From: CAZHVS01 sp964536015
GTDB taxonomy: Bacteria; Bacteroidota; Ignavibacteria; Ignavibacteriales; Ignavibacteriaceae
Direction: 5' to 3'
Length of the DNA stretch: 64,000 nucleotides
Assembly (NCBI GenBank): GCA_964536015.1
Contig: CAZHVS010000005.1
Span: 62,001 to 126,000, forward strand
Positions 50,126-59,800 of this stretch are shown piece by piece; the stretch's first letter is position 1, and the number at the start of each line of letters is the position of its first letter. A program made the translations under genes and the position numbers. Under the pieces are notes generated by a model that saw only the letters and a program-made list of their open reading frames with translations, was not told the origin of the DNA and searched no databases.

Positions 50126-51589
50126 GTGAACAGCTCTTTTATTGATTATCTTATCATTATTGTTTATCTCGTTGGTGTAACAGTAAGTGGAATAGTAATA
50201 GGAAAAAGACAACGAACAGCAAAGGACTATTTCCTTGGTGGGAAAGAAATGAGCTGGTGGTCAGTTGGTTTTTCTATTGTTGCAAGTGAGACAAGTACGC
50301 TTACTTTTATCAGCATTCCGGGACTTGCGTATAAAAGCAATATGGCTTTTTTGCAGGTTGCAATAGGTTATTTTATTGGAAGACTTCTGGTAAGTATAAT
50401 TTTCATTCCGGCATACTACAAAGGAAATCTTGAAACGGCATATGACTTTTTAGGTAAAAGATTCGGGCTTTCTCTTCGTAAATTTACTTCAACTGTTTTT
50501 ATAACCACAAGAGTTCTTGCAAGCGGTGTAAGATTGTTTGCCACTGCTATTCCCGTTCACATAATTACAGGATTTGATTATCCAACAAGTATTTTGATAA
50601 TTGGAGTTTTTACTCTCGTTTATACTTACGTGGGTGGACTTAAAGCGGTTGTTGCGATGGATGTAGTTCAGTTGTTTATTTATCTTGGTGGTGCTTTCAT
50701 TTCGATGATGTTAATTCTTAATCACCTTCCAAATGGCATTAACGACGTCTATAATTATGCTTTTATGAATGGAGAAAATAAATTCCAGATTTTTAATTTT
50801 TTCATCGGAAACAGTTTTTATGAGTTTCTATCTTCACCTTATACTTTAGCTGGTGGATTGCTTGGTGGAACTTTTCTTACAATGGCTTCACATGGGACTG
50901 ATCAACTATTGGTGCAAAGATTACTTGGTTGCAAATCCAAAAAGGAAAGTCAAAAAGCTTTAATGCTTGATGCTACATTTATTGTGATTCAATTTGCTTT
51001 CTTTTTATTCTTAGGACTTTGTCTTTACGCTTTCTACAATGGAGTTCCTTTTAAAGAACTTGGACTTACAACTTCAGATGAAATTTTTCCAAAATTTATT
51101 ATTGAAAATTTACCTGTTGGTTTAACGGGATTAGTAATTGCTGGTGTACTTGCATCTGCAATGGGAACATTGTCTTCTTCAATCAGTTCCCTCGCATCAT
51201 CCACTTATCTTGACCTTTTTAAGTCTTCATCAAGAGGAAAAAATATTGATGCTAAAAAAGAAATCTGGTGGTCAAGAGCATTTACTCTTTTTTGGGGTAT
51301 TGTTCTTATTGGTGGCGCAATGTTGTTTACAGATACTAAAAACCCCGTGGTTGAACTGGGATTGAAGATCGCATCTGTTACTTATGGCGGATTGTTAGGA
51401 ACTTTCTTCCTTGGTTTAATTTTCAAAAAGACAAACCAGATGAATGCTTATACTGGTTTTATTGCAGGATTACTTGCAATGGTAATTGTGCTTATATTTA
51501 CAAAAATTGATTTTACATGGCATACTCTTATAGGGTGTGCTACAACTATTTTAGTGGGAAATATTTCCCGTATTATCTTTAATAAATAA
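50126..51589 (+). CDS. Sodium:solute symporter (SSS family), first copy
   Basis: The 487-residue membrane protein has about 13 hydrophobic helices and the SSS/SLC5 features. SGIVIGKRQRTAKDYFLGG and WSVGFSIVASETSTLTFISIPG lie in the N-terminal bundle. GGLKAVVAMDVVQLFIYLGG (about 170-190) and MGTLSSSISSLASSTYLDLFK near 350 follow the sodium-site signature. The substrate is unknown (sugar, amino acid or other small organic solute). The start is GTG 50126, 2 nt after the STAS gene. A second, different SSS symporter lies 40 nt downstream. Confidence 0.88.
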   Translation: MNSSFIDYLIIIVYLVGVTVSGIVIGKRQRTAKDYFLGGKEMSWWSVGFSIVASETSTLTFISIPGLAYKSNMAFLQVAIGYFIGRLLVSIIFIPAYYKGNLETAYDFLGKRFGLSLRKFTSTVFITTRVLASGVRLFATAIPVHIITGFDYPTSILIIGVFTLVYTYVGGLKAVVAMDVVQLFIYLGGAFISMMLILNHLPNGINDVYNYAFMNGENKFQIFNFFIGNSFYEFLSSPYTLAGGLLGGTFLTMASHGTDQLLVQRLLGCKSKKESQKALMLDATFIVIQFAFFLFLGLCLYAFYNGVPFKELGLTTSDEIFPKFIIENLPVGLTGLVIAGVLASAMGTLSSSISSLASSTYLDLFKSSSRGKNIDAKKEIWWSRAFTLFWGIVLIGGAMLFTDTKNPVVELGLKIASVTYGGLLGTFFLGLIFKKTNQMNAYTGFIAGLLAMVIVLIFTKIDFTWHTLIGCATTILVGNISRIIFNK

Positions 51590-51629
51590 ACCTCAGCTTT
51601 CTTTATAACTTGTTACCGGAGTTCTTATT

Positions 51630-53408
51630 ATGCAGTTAACTTTAATTGATTGGATTGTAATTGCACTTTATTTTGTATTTAATCTTGGTGTTGGACTTTA
51701 CTTAAGGAAGAGAGCCACACAAAGTGTAAGCGATTTTTTTGTTTCCGGCAGGAATGTTACCTGGTGGCTGGCGGGAACCTCTATGGTTGCCACTACTTTT
51801 GCTGCTGATACTCCACTTGTTGTTACCGGACTAGTTGCCAAAAATGGTATTGCTGGTAACTGGATTTGGTGGAGTATGGTTTTCAGTGGAATGTTAACTG
51901 TGTTTTTTTATGCTAAACTATGGCGGCGTGCTGGAGTTCTTACTGATGTTGAATTTGCAGAAATTCGTTATAGTGGTAAACCAGCTGCATTCCTTAGAAT
52001 CTTCAGGGCTTTGTATCTAGGACTTCCAATCAATCTTATTATCATGGGATGGGTTAATCTTGCCATTGTAAAAATTATGATGTCTGTTCTGGGAATTGGA
52101 AAATTTGAAGCTCTTTTAATCGCTATTGCCATTATGTTTATTACTGCTTCTATTTCAACTTTGTCCGGTTTATGGGGGGTTCTCTGGACAGACCTTTTTC
52201 AATTTGTTTTAAAGATGGGAATGGTAATTTTACTTGCTGTATTTGCAGTTAATGCAAGTGGAGGAATGGGTTCCTTGTTATCGGGGTTAAATGAAATAGA
52301 TAAAACAAGAGACCCTTCAAGTTCTATTCTTTCATTTGTTCCGGATGTAAATTCGACATGGATGCCAATGATTACTTTTTTTGTTTTCATTGCAGTAAAC
52401 TGGTGGGCATCTTGGTATCCTGGTGCTGAACCGGGTGGTGGCGGTTATGTTGCTCAAAGAATTTTTTGTGCTAAAAATGAAAAGCATTCACTTCTTGCAA
52501 CTCTCTGGTTTAATGTTGCTCATTATGCTGTTCGTCCCTGGCCATGGATTATTGTAGCGCTTGTCGCAGTTTTAAGATTTAATAATGATCCTCAATTCCA
52601 AGCAGATCCTGAATCGGGATATATAAGAATTTTAATTTCGGATCTTCCTGCTTATCTAAGAGGTTTAATGCTTGCCGCTTTTGCTGCTGCTTATATGTCA
52701 ACCATTGGAACACAATTAAATTGGGGTGCAAGTTATATTATTAATGATGTTTATAAGAGATATGTAAAACAGAAGAATGAAAAACATTACGTAAATATGT
52801 CTCAGCTGGTTACAATGGTTTTAATGATTCTTTCTGCAATAGTTACTTTTTATATGGATTCAATTGCCAGTGCCTGGAAATTTTTAATGGCACTTGGAGC
52901 AGGAACAGGGTTGGTATATATTCTACGTTGGTTTTGGTGGAGGATTAATGCCTGGAGTGAAATATCTGCAATGATTGCCGCTTTTGTTACTTCTCTTGTT
53001 CTTCAATTTGGATTTAATTATAAAGAAGAAAACCCGGTTGATTTTGCTCATCTTCTTTTGATAACGGTATTAGTTACTACATTCGTCTGGCTTTTAGTTA
53101 CAATGTTTACTCGCCCAGAGCCGACAGAAAAACTATTATCATTTTATAGAAGAGTTAAACCAAATCCTAAACTTTGGGGACCAATTGCAAAAGAAGCAAC
53201 AGACATTATTCCCCAGAAAGATGGCTTGTTTAATATAGTTAACTGGTTTTGTGGTGTATTAATGATTTATGCTTTCTTGTTTGGATTTGGAAAGATAATT
53301 TTAGGCGATTTATTAATCGGAGTTGTTTTCTTAGTAGCCGGAAGCGTTTTTGGTTTTATTATTTATTATGGTATGAATAAACGCGGCTGGGAAACTTTAG
53401 GAAATTAA
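51630..53408 (+). CDS. Sodium:solute symporter (SSS family), second copy
   Basis: The 592-residue membrane protein has about 14 helices. It shows the SSS pattern RKRATQSVSDFFVSGRNVTWWLAGTSMVATTFAADTP near the N-terminus, GLWGVLWTDLFQFVLKMGM in the middle and AYMSTIGTQLNWGASYIINDVYKR near residue 355. It is longer than the first symporter by about 100 residues, mainly through the C-terminal helices, so it is not a recent duplicate. The substrate cannot be assigned from sequence. It is followed by a HAD phosphatase gene after 1 nt; the tandem symporters may use related substrates. Confidence 0.88.
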   Translation: MQLTLIDWIVIALYFVFNLGVGLYLRKRATQSVSDFFVSGRNVTWWLAGTSMVATTFAADTPLVVTGLVAKNGIAGNWIWWSMVFSGMLTVFFYAKLWRRAGVLTDVEFAEIRYSGKPAAFLRIFRALYLGLPINLIIMGWVNLAIVKIMMSVLGIGKFEALLIAIAIMFITASISTLSGLWGVLWTDLFQFVLKMGMVILLAVFAVNASGGMGSLLSGLNEIDKTRDPSSSILSFVPDVNSTWMPMITFFVFIAVNWWASWYPGAEPGGGGYVAQRIFCAKNEKHSLLATLWFNVAHYAVRPWPWIIVALVAVLRFNNDPQFQADPESGYIRILISDLPAYLRGLMLAAFAAAYMSTIGTQLNWGASYIINDVYKRYVKQKNEKHYVNMSQLVTMVLMILSAIVTFYMDSIASAWKFLMALGAGTGLVYILRWFWWRINAWSEISAMIAAFVTSLVLQFGFNYKEENPVDFAHLLLITVLVTTFVWLLVTMFTRPEPTEKLLSFYRRVKPNPKLWGPIAKEATDIIPQKDGLFNIVNWFCGVLMIYAFLFGFGKIILGDLLIGVVFLVAGSVFGFIIYYGMNKRGWETLGN

Positions 53409-53409
53409 A

Positions 53410-54258
53410 ATGATCAGCAAGGATATCTTAAAAAAAATTAAACTTATAGTCTTCGATCTTGATGGAACGTTGTTAAATGAATACGGTGAAGTTGGGCAAG
53501 CGTCATTTAAATTAATTAAAGAATTAAGAAAATTAGGAGTTCGTTTTTCGTTTGCAACAGGCAGGTTACATTCTGCAATTATAAAATATGCTGAACAATT
53601 AGATATCATTACTCCACTAATTTCATTAGATGGCACATTAATAAAAAACTATCCAGATGGAGAAGTCCTTTTCGAATCGTTTATTAATGAAAAACACGTT
53701 CGGAAAGCGCTAATGTATGCTGACAAATATCTGCTGAAAATAGCTCTCTGTCATGCTGATGCAATTTATTATACGGAAGATAATTCTGTAGTTCCAGATC
53801 TTACTGATAAATTTGGAGCAAGATTTGAGCAGGTTAATAGATATGAGAATTATTTTTCCAATACATTGGAAATAGTAATGATGAGTGATTACAAGGATAA
53901 TCTTAAATTTGTTAATGAAAGACTTAATTTTCCTTACACTCTTGGTTTAAATACAAATTATTATAAATCTCATTCTAACGAAGGAATTTATTATCTTGAG
54001 GTTAGAAAAAAAGGCTCTACAAAAGCTACGGGATTATTAAGATTAATTAAATATCTTAAGATCAATATAAAAGAAACTGTTGTGATTGGAGATTGGTATA
54101 ACGATAAATCGATGTTTGAAACCAAAGCAATTAAAATTGCTCTTGATAATGCTGTTGCTGAATTAAAATATTCTGCAGATCTGGTTACAACAAAAGGAAA
54201 TAATGAAGATGGAGTAGCTGAATTTCTTGAGATGGTGTTAAAAGCAAAACGAAATTAA
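53410..54258 (+). CDS. HAD-family hydrolase, Cof type
   Basis: The 282-residue cytosolic protein has HAD motif I in VFDLDGTLLNEYG (the nucleophile D is the first D of DLDGT), a Cof-type cap (about 85-190), motif III lysine near KKGSTKATGL and motif IV in VVIGDWYNDKSMFE. These enzymes dephosphorylate sugar phosphates, flavins or other metabolites; the substrate is unclear. It is 1 nt after the second symporter. The 7TM-HD gene follows after 4 nt. Confidence 0.88.
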   Translation: MISKDILKKIKLIVFDLDGTLLNEYGEVGQASFKLIKELRKLGVRFSFATGRLHSAIIKYAEQLDIITPLISLDGTLIKNYPDGEVLFESFINEKHVRKALMYADKYLLKIALCHADAIYYTEDNSVVPDLTDKFGARFEQVNRYENYFSNTLEIVMMSDYKDNLKFVNERLNFPYTLGLNTNYYKSHSNEGIYYLEVRKKGSTKATGLLRLIKYLKINIKETVVIGDWYNDKSMFETKAIKIALDNAVAELKYSADLVTTKGNNEDGVAEFLEMVLKAKRN

Positions 54259-54262
54259 TTAT

Positions 54263-56437
54263 ATGAATATGAATAAATTAAAAACAAGTTTGAGAGTGAA
54301 AATAATTACTCTTATCATAACAACTTTGTTGATTGTATTCATGTTTCCAAAAGGAGAATCTCTTGAAGCTGATGTTGCAGTTGGTACAATCTGGATTATG
54401 GATGATCTTATTGCTCCATTTAGTTTTCCGGTAATGAAAGATAATGAACAATACAGAAAAGAATTAGAACTTGCTAGGGAAAGCGTATATCCAATATTTC
54501 AAAGAGACAATAAACTTACCAGTTACAATCTTGATTCATTAAAAAAATATAATAATTTTATTATCGCATTAATTGATAGTGATCTTGCTGCCGGAAAACA
54601 AGGCTTTGAAAATCCAACTTTCCTTTCTAAAAACACCTATAATCTTTTAAGAGAGCTAAGACAAAAAGGAAATAAAAATTCGCCTCAAAATGATTTAAGA
54701 AATTTTTTAGAAGAAATTCTTAGAGCAGTTACTGTTATTTACGATCAAGGAATTTTAAATATTTCTTATGAGCAAATATCAAAAGATAGTATTGCAGTAC
54801 GCAAAGGGAATATTGACATCATTGAACCAAAGACAAATTATCTTGATTATTCTGCTTCCAAAGAAAAACTAAACAATCTTTTTATGAGAGAAATGACCGG
54901 AGAAGAAATCATCAAATCTGCTCTGGAATATGCAGTTCATTTTATCAGTCCTAACATAAAATATAATTCTGATTTAACCCGCGAAGAAATTATTATTACT
55001 CAGAATAAGGTTTCAAAATATATTGGAATAGTAAATGAGAATGAAAGAATCATTGCCAAACACGACAGAGTTACAGGTGAAATTAAACAAAAAATTGAAT
55101 CATACCAGCTTGCAAAAGGTGAAAATTTAGGCTCCGGCGAATTAATTTTACAGGGTATTGGAAAATTTTTCCATATTCTTTCTTTGTTGCTGTTATTAAG
55201 CATTTACATATATCTCTTCAGAAAGAAGATTTATCAAAATAATTTTAAACTTCTTGTCTTTGCACTATTAATATTATTAATCTGCTTTGTTACATATTTT
55301 ATTTACAAACTTGAATTAAATGATTCTTTACGTTTCCTGATATTTATTCCAACAGCGGTAATGTTAATTACAATTATTTTTGATTCGAGAATAGGTTTTT
55401 ATACAACTGTAATACTATCATTAATAACCGGTGCATTAAGAGGGAACGATTATAGCTTTGTGGTAATGAATCTTGTGGCAGGTGCTTTTTCTGTTTATAC
55501 TGTTAGAGATATAAAAAACAGAACACAGATCTTTCGTTCCTTTCTTTTTATTCTAGTCGGATATGGAATCACTATTCTGGCTTTTGGACTTGAAAGATTT
55601 GAAACATGGAATAAAATATTTATGGATTTATCCACAGCCGCTATTAATGCACTTATAAGTCCTGTCCTTACGTATGGATTACTGATATTTTTTGAAAAGA
55701 TTTTTAATTTAACAACAGATTTAACTTTACTAGAACTATCAAACTTTGACCGAAAGCTAATGAGAGAACTTGCACGGAAAGCGCCAGGTACATTTAATCA
55801 TTCCTTAACTATGGGAAACCTTGCAGAAAGTGCAGCCGAAGCGATTGGTGCAAATGCTTTACTTGCAAGAGTTGGGGCTTATTATCATGATGTTGGTAAA
55901 ACAATAACTCCACAGTACTTTGTAGAAAATCAACTTGATGAAGAAAATCTTCACGAAAAATTGCTTCCTCAGGATAGCGTTAAAATAATTGGAGATCACG
56001 TTCGCAAAGGAATTGAATTAGCAAAAGAGTATAAACTTCCACAGGAAATTATAGATTTTATTCCAATGCACCATGGGACTACTGTTATAAGTTATTTTTA
56101 TGAAAAAGCGAAGAAACTCTACGGTGAAGATAAAGTTAGTAAAGATGATTTTAGATATCCTGGACCAAAACCACAAACAAAGGAAACCGCCATAGTAATG
56201 CTTGCTGATACATGTGAATCAGCAGTTAGATCAATTGAAGAGCCGGATTTTGAAAAGGTTGAAAACCTTATTACTAATCTTATCAATCTTAGAATTGATG
56301 ATGGTCAGCTTGATGAATCACCAATGACGTTTAATGATATCAATAGGGTTAAAGAAACTTTTATAAGCATTTTACTTGGACATCATCATAGAAGGATAAG
56401 ATATCCGAAACAAGACGAAATGGAAAAAAGCGATTGA
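54263..56437 (+). CDS. 7TM-HD membrane phosphodiesterase (PgpH-like, putative c-di-AMP hydrolase)
   Basis: The 724-residue protein follows the 7TM-HD layout: an N-terminal membrane anchor, an extracytoplasmic 7TMR-HDED domain (about 60-290), seven membrane helices (about 300-490) and a cytoplasmic HD domain. The HD domain has GTFNHSLTMGNLAESAAEAIG, YYHDVGKT with H542/D543, GDHVRKGIE and MHHGTTVISYFYE. In Listeria PgpH, this architecture hydrolyses c-di-AMP. Such proteins are widespread, and the nucleotide used here is an inference. A second ATG six nt later is an alternative start. The 3' end overlaps xerD by 4 nt. Confidence 0.88.
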   Translation: MNMNKLKTSLRVKIITLIITTLLIVFMFPKGESLEADVAVGTIWIMDDLIAPFSFPVMKDNEQYRKELELARESVYPIFQRDNKLTSYNLDSLKKYNNFIIALIDSDLAAGKQGFENPTFLSKNTYNLLRELRQKGNKNSPQNDLRNFLEEILRAVTVIYDQGILNISYEQISKDSIAVRKGNIDIIEPKTNYLDYSASKEKLNNLFMREMTGEEIIKSALEYAVHFISPNIKYNSDLTREEIIITQNKVSKYIGIVNENERIIAKHDRVTGEIKQKIESYQLAKGENLGSGELILQGIGKFFHILSLLLLLSIYIYLFRKKIYQNNFKLLVFALLILLICFVTYFIYKLELNDSLRFLIFIPTAVMLITIIFDSRIGFYTTVILSLITGALRGNDYSFVVMNLVAGAFSVYTVRDIKNRTQIFRSFLFILVGYGITILAFGLERFETWNKIFMDLSTAAINALISPVLTYGLLIFFEKIFNLTTDLTLLELSNFDRKLMRELARKAPGTFNHSLTMGNLAESAAEAIGANALLARVGAYYHDVGKTITPQYFVENQLDEENLHEKLLPQDSVKIIGDHVRKGIELAKEYKLPQEIIDFIPMHHGTTVISYFYEKAKKLYGEDKVSKDDFRYPGPKPQTKETAIVMLADTCESAVRSIEEPDFEKVENLITNLINLRIDDGQLDESPMTFNDINRVKETFISILLGHHHRRIRYPKQDEMEKSD

Positions 56438-57342
56438 GAGAAATTGATGAAAGCTTTATTGTTTTTCTCAAAGAATATCTTTCGTTACTTAAACTTGAAA
56501 GAAATTTGTCTGATAACACAATAAATGCTTATAAAAATGATATAACAGCTTTATTTTCATATCTTGTAAAGGAACAGGTATATGATTTAAATAATATTAC
56601 CCATATTCATTTGGCTGGATTTTTTAAATTACTTAAAGAAATTGGGCTGACCGATACATCTGCCGCAAGATATTATTCTTCAATTAAAAGTTTTTTTAAT
56701 TTCCTTTTATTGTCTGCTTATATTCAGATAAATCCAATTGAAAAAATTTCTCCTCCAAAACTATCCAAAAAAATTCCAGAAGTTTTATCTGTAAATGAAA
56801 TAGATGAAATTTTTGCAAAGCCAAATACAGGTGATAAATATGGTATCAGGGATCGTGCTATACTTGAAGTGCTTTATGCGTGCGGGTTAAGAGTCTCGGA
56901 ATTAATAAATATCAAGTTATCTGATTTGTATCTTGATGATGAAGCAATCAGAGTCTTCGGAAAAGGCTCGAAAGAAAGAATTGTCCCAATTGGACGAAGT
57001 GCAATTAATTCGGTTAACGATTACTTGCTTCAAAGCCGTCCTTTTTTTGATAAAGGAAAAAGTTTAAACTATCTTTTTCTTAATACACGCGGCACAAAAT
57101 TTTCAAGAATGGGTTTATGGTTCATAATTGACAAATATGTTAAAGAGGCAGGAATTGTTAAAGCAGTTCATCCACATACTTTCAGGCATACATTTGCAAC
57201 GCATCTGCTTGAAGGTGGAGCTGATTTAAGAGCTGTTCAGGAAATGCTTGGCCATGCAGATATTTCAACAACACAAATTTATACACATATTGACAGAGAC
57301 TTTATTAAGCAGGAACATAAAATGCACCATCCAAGAGGTTAA
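56434..57342 (+). CDS. xerD: Tyrosine recombinase XerC/XerD type
   Basis: The 302-residue protein has a SAM-like DNA-binding N-terminal domain and the catalytic domain with R153 (GLRVSELINI), K177, H248/R251 in HPHTFRHTFATHLLEGG, H274 and the nucleophile Y283. All six catalytic residues are intact. It should resolve chromosome dimers at dif, probably with a second Xer protein elsewhere or alone. No integrase-type att sites or transposon context is seen. The start is TTG 56434, overlapping the HD gene. Confidence 0.93.
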   Translation: MREIDESFIVFLKEYLSLLKLERNLSDNTINAYKNDITALFSYLVKEQVYDLNNITHIHLAGFFKLLKEIGLTDTSAARYYSSIKSFFNFLLLSAYIQINPIEKISPPKLSKKIPEVLSVNEIDEIFAKPNTGDKYGIRDRAILEVLYACGLRVSELINIKLSDLYLDDEAIRVFGKGSKERIVPIGRSAINSVNDYLLQSRPFFDKGKSLNYLFLNTRGTKFSRMGLWFIIDKYVKEAGIVKAVHPHTFRHTFATHLLEGGADLRAVQEMLGHADISTTQIYTHIDRDFIKQEHKMHHPRG

Positions 57343-57999
57343 ATGGGAAATATTCATGTTAATGAAAGACTTATAATCTTCCTGTGCTTTCTGCCTTTGT
57401 TTTTGATTTCGATAGCAGTACATGAATTCGCACACGCATTCTCTGCTTTTAAATTTGGAGATGATACTGCAAAAAAAGAAGGAAGATTATCATTGAACCC
57501 TTTTAAACATATAGATTTGATTGGTTCAGTAATAATGCCTATCGCGGCTTTTGCTTCTGGATTTGCAATTATTGGCTGGGCAAAACCTGTGCCTGTTAAC
57601 AGAAATAATTTTAAAGATAAATTAAAAGATGATGCTTTGGTTTCTGTTGCAGGACCATTATCAAACCTTATTCTTGCAGGAATAATAGTTTTAATCTTAT
57701 CAGTTTTTGTTAAATCAGGAAATCAAACTATAACAAGTCATTATTCTATTAGAGTTTTGTGGTTTGCTGTTTATTTAAATGTTTTTCTTTTTGCTTTTAA
57801 CCTTTTGCCAATTCCTCCTCTAGATGGCTCTCATATTTTATTTGATTTATTCCCAAATAAATTTACTGCATCACTGCAAAACTTAGGTATATATGGCTCT
57901 TTTATTTTATTAATATTTATTTACAGTCCACTGTGGAATTACTTTGCAAAATTTGTCAACTTGGTGCTAAGTTTATTATTAAAATTTGTAGGATTATAG
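57343..57999 (+). CDS. Site-2 protease family metallopeptidase (M50)
   Basis: The 218-residue intramembrane protease has HEFAH at residues 27-31 within the first core helix, the second metal ligand in FNLLPIPPLDGSHIL near residue 155, and about five to six membrane segments. This is the rhomboid-like short M50 group (YwhC/SpoIVFB-like), without PDZ domains. Substrates are unknown. It starts directly after the xerD stop (57342). A lipoprotein gene follows after 1 nt. Confidence 0.9.
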   Translation: MGNIHVNERLIIFLCFLPLFLISIAVHEFAHAFSAFKFGDDTAKKEGRLSLNPFKHIDLIGSVIMPIAAFASGFAIIGWAKPVPVNRNNFKDKLKDDALVSVAGPLSNLILAGIIVLILSVFVKSGNQTITSHYSIRVLWFAVYLNVFLFAFNLLPIPPLDGSHILFDLFPNKFTASLQNLGIYGSFILLIFIYSPLWNYFAKFVNLVLSLLLKFVGL

Positions 58000-58000
58000 A

Positions 58001-59041
58001 ATGTTCAAATCGTTTTTTCAATTAACTACTATAACTGTTTTTATTATTTCAGTATTTATTGGCTGCAATCGAGCGAAAGAAAGTAATGTCATAAAAAAGG
58101 AGACCAAAGAAATTAATGAAAAGCCTTCTGGAAATTTACTTTTTGTTGGAATGATTAATAACAGACCAGGTTTATACGTGTATAATTTTAACGAAAAAAA
58201 ATCCGAGGTGTTCTGGTCTAACAAAGTAGAGTCAGTCATTAACTTGTCTTATTCAGAAGATAAAAATAAAATTTTCTTTCTTACTGCCACCGCTTATGGT
58301 AAGAAAGGAGTCTTTCCTTTTGTCGATAATGTTAAATTATACGTTGTCGAGGATTCATTCAGGGTACGTTTTATTCAGAAAATTGGAAGCGGCTTACAGG
58401 TGTTTTCAAACTGGACAGATGCAGATACTTACCAGGTTTTATATAATAAAATAGATAAAACAATTGCACAGTACATTGAACAAAATGTTTTACTTTTTAG
58501 TAAAGATGGAAAACTATTATTGTCAGAAAAGAAAACTTACGATCTGACCAAAGATGGATATCCAAACTTACCAGTCGAAAAGAATAATCTTTATTCGCTG
58601 TCAGGAAAATATTTTATTTCTACCAATGAACAGGAAGAAAAGCAAATCTATTTTCAGGACAAGGAGCATAATACAAAAAATCTAATATGTACATTAAAAT
58701 TTAAACTCAACCAGGTTGGTTGGACATCTGATGAAAATTATTTACTTATTTCATCTTTAGATGTTTCTCCAAACAACGAATCTCTGTATGAACAAAACCC
58801 GCAAACCTCATCATTAATTATTTATTCAATTAAAGAAGAAAAGATTGTTAAAGAATTCTTTGGGGCTGGTTATAAGAATTTTTCGCTTATAAATAATTTG
58901 TTGATATTTGATGATAATTTTGGAAAGAAATCAGAAATTATTATCTATGATTTAAATAAACAGACAGAAACAAATAGAATATCTATTCAAGGCGGCTGTG
59001 GATTGAAAAAGATACCGGAAATTCCAAATTATGAAGCATAA
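58001..59041 (+). CDS. Lipoprotein with beta-propeller-like repeats
   Basis: The 346-residue protein has a signal sequence ending in the lipobox SVFIGC (Cys about residue 22). After a Lys/Glu-rich linker, the sequence shows repeated four-stranded patterns (LLFVGMINNRPGLYVYNF, NLSYSEDKNKIFFLTATAYG, VGWTSDENYLLISSLDVS), suggesting a TolB-type or WD40-like propeller. I do not recognise a specific family. Its place before the GT2, MsbA-like and O-antigen ligase-like genes suggests a link to envelope polysaccharide export; that is inference. Confidence 0.75.
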   Translation: MFKSFFQLTTITVFIISVFIGCNRAKESNVIKKETKEINEKPSGNLLFVGMINNRPGLYVYNFNEKKSEVFWSNKVESVINLSYSEDKNKIFFLTATAYGKKGVFPFVDNVKLYVVEDSFRVRFIQKIGSGLQVFSNWTDADTYQVLYNKIDKTIAQYIEQNVLLFSKDGKLLLSEKKTYDLTKDGYPNLPVEKNNLYSLSGKYFISTNEQEEKQIYFQDKEHNTKNLICTLKFKLNQVGWTSDENYLLISSLDVSPNNESLYEQNPQTSSLIIYSIKEEKIVKEFFGAGYKNFSLINNLLIFDDNFGKKSEIIIYDLNKQTETNRISIQGGCGLKKIPEIPNYEA

Positions 59042-59044
59042 ATA

Positions 59045-59791
59045 ATGGAAAAAATTTCTGCAATAATTATTACGAAGAATGAACAGGAAAACATTCATCA
59101 ATGTCTTGAAAGCATTAAATGGGTTGACGAAATTATAATTGTTGATTCCGGAAGCAGTGATAAGACACTTGAAATTGCAGCTAATTACACCGATAAAATA
59201 TTTTTTCATGAATGGCAAGGTTATGCAATTCAAAAACGATATGCTTTAAGTCTGGCATCAAATGAATGGGTGTTAAGCGTGGATGCAGATGAGATAATTT
59301 CGGAAGAATTGAAAATAGAAATATCATCTAATGATTTTACTTTAGCAGATGGATTCTATATTAGAAGAAATAATTTTTTCCTTGGCAAGTTGATTAATTC
59401 ATGTGGATGGGATGCCGATTACCAATTAAGATTGTTTAAAAAATTAAAAACAACAGTAACAGATGCACTTGTTCATGAAGGTTTTCATGTTGATGGAAAA
59501 ACTGTCAGGTTAAATTTTCCAATGTTTCATTATACTAACAAAAATCTTTTTCAATCAATTGAAAAAAGTAATTATTATTCATCACTGAATTCTCTTGAAA
59601 AAGTGAATGGAAAAAAAATCAATGCGTTGATAATAATGCTGCATACACTTTCTGCCTTTTTAAGATATTATTTTTCTCTTAAAGGATTTAAAGATGGAAT
59701 TCATGGTCTACTTATTTCCTGGTTAAACTCTTTAACAACATTTCAAGCATACGCAAAGACCTGGGAAAAACAAAATCAAAAAAGTATTTAA
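59045..59791 (+). CDS. Glycosyltransferase family 2, WaaE/KdtX-like
   Basis: The 248-residue protein has the GT2 fold. It starts AIIITKNEQENIHQCLESIKWVDEIIIVDSGSSDKT, with the nucleotide-binding aspartate, and has the DXD-type VDADEI near residue 81. GFYIRRNNFFLGKLI and the C-terminal helices match the LPS core beta-1,4-glucosyltransferase group WaaE/KdtX. There is no membrane helix except possible amphipathic segments. It starts 3 nt after the lipoprotein gene. The msbA-like gene follows after 9 nt. Confidence 0.88.
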   Translation: MEKISAIIITKNEQENIHQCLESIKWVDEIIIVDSGSSDKTLEIAANYTDKIFFHEWQGYAIQKRYALSLASNEWVLSVDADEIISEELKIEISSNDFTLADGFYIRRNNFFLGKLINSCGWDADYQLRLFKKLKTTVTDALVHEGFHVDGKTVRLNFPMFHYTNKNLFQSIEKSNYYSSLNSLEKVNGKKINALIIMLHTLSAFLRYYFSLKGFKDGIHGLLISWLNSLTTFQAYAKTWEKQNQKSI

Positions 59792-59800
59792 AATATAACG

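Noticed and set aside
56434..57342. Tyrosine recombinase as evidence of a mobile element
   Set aside because: It is a standard Xer protein with housekeeping neighbours; no att-like repeats or cargo genes are seen.
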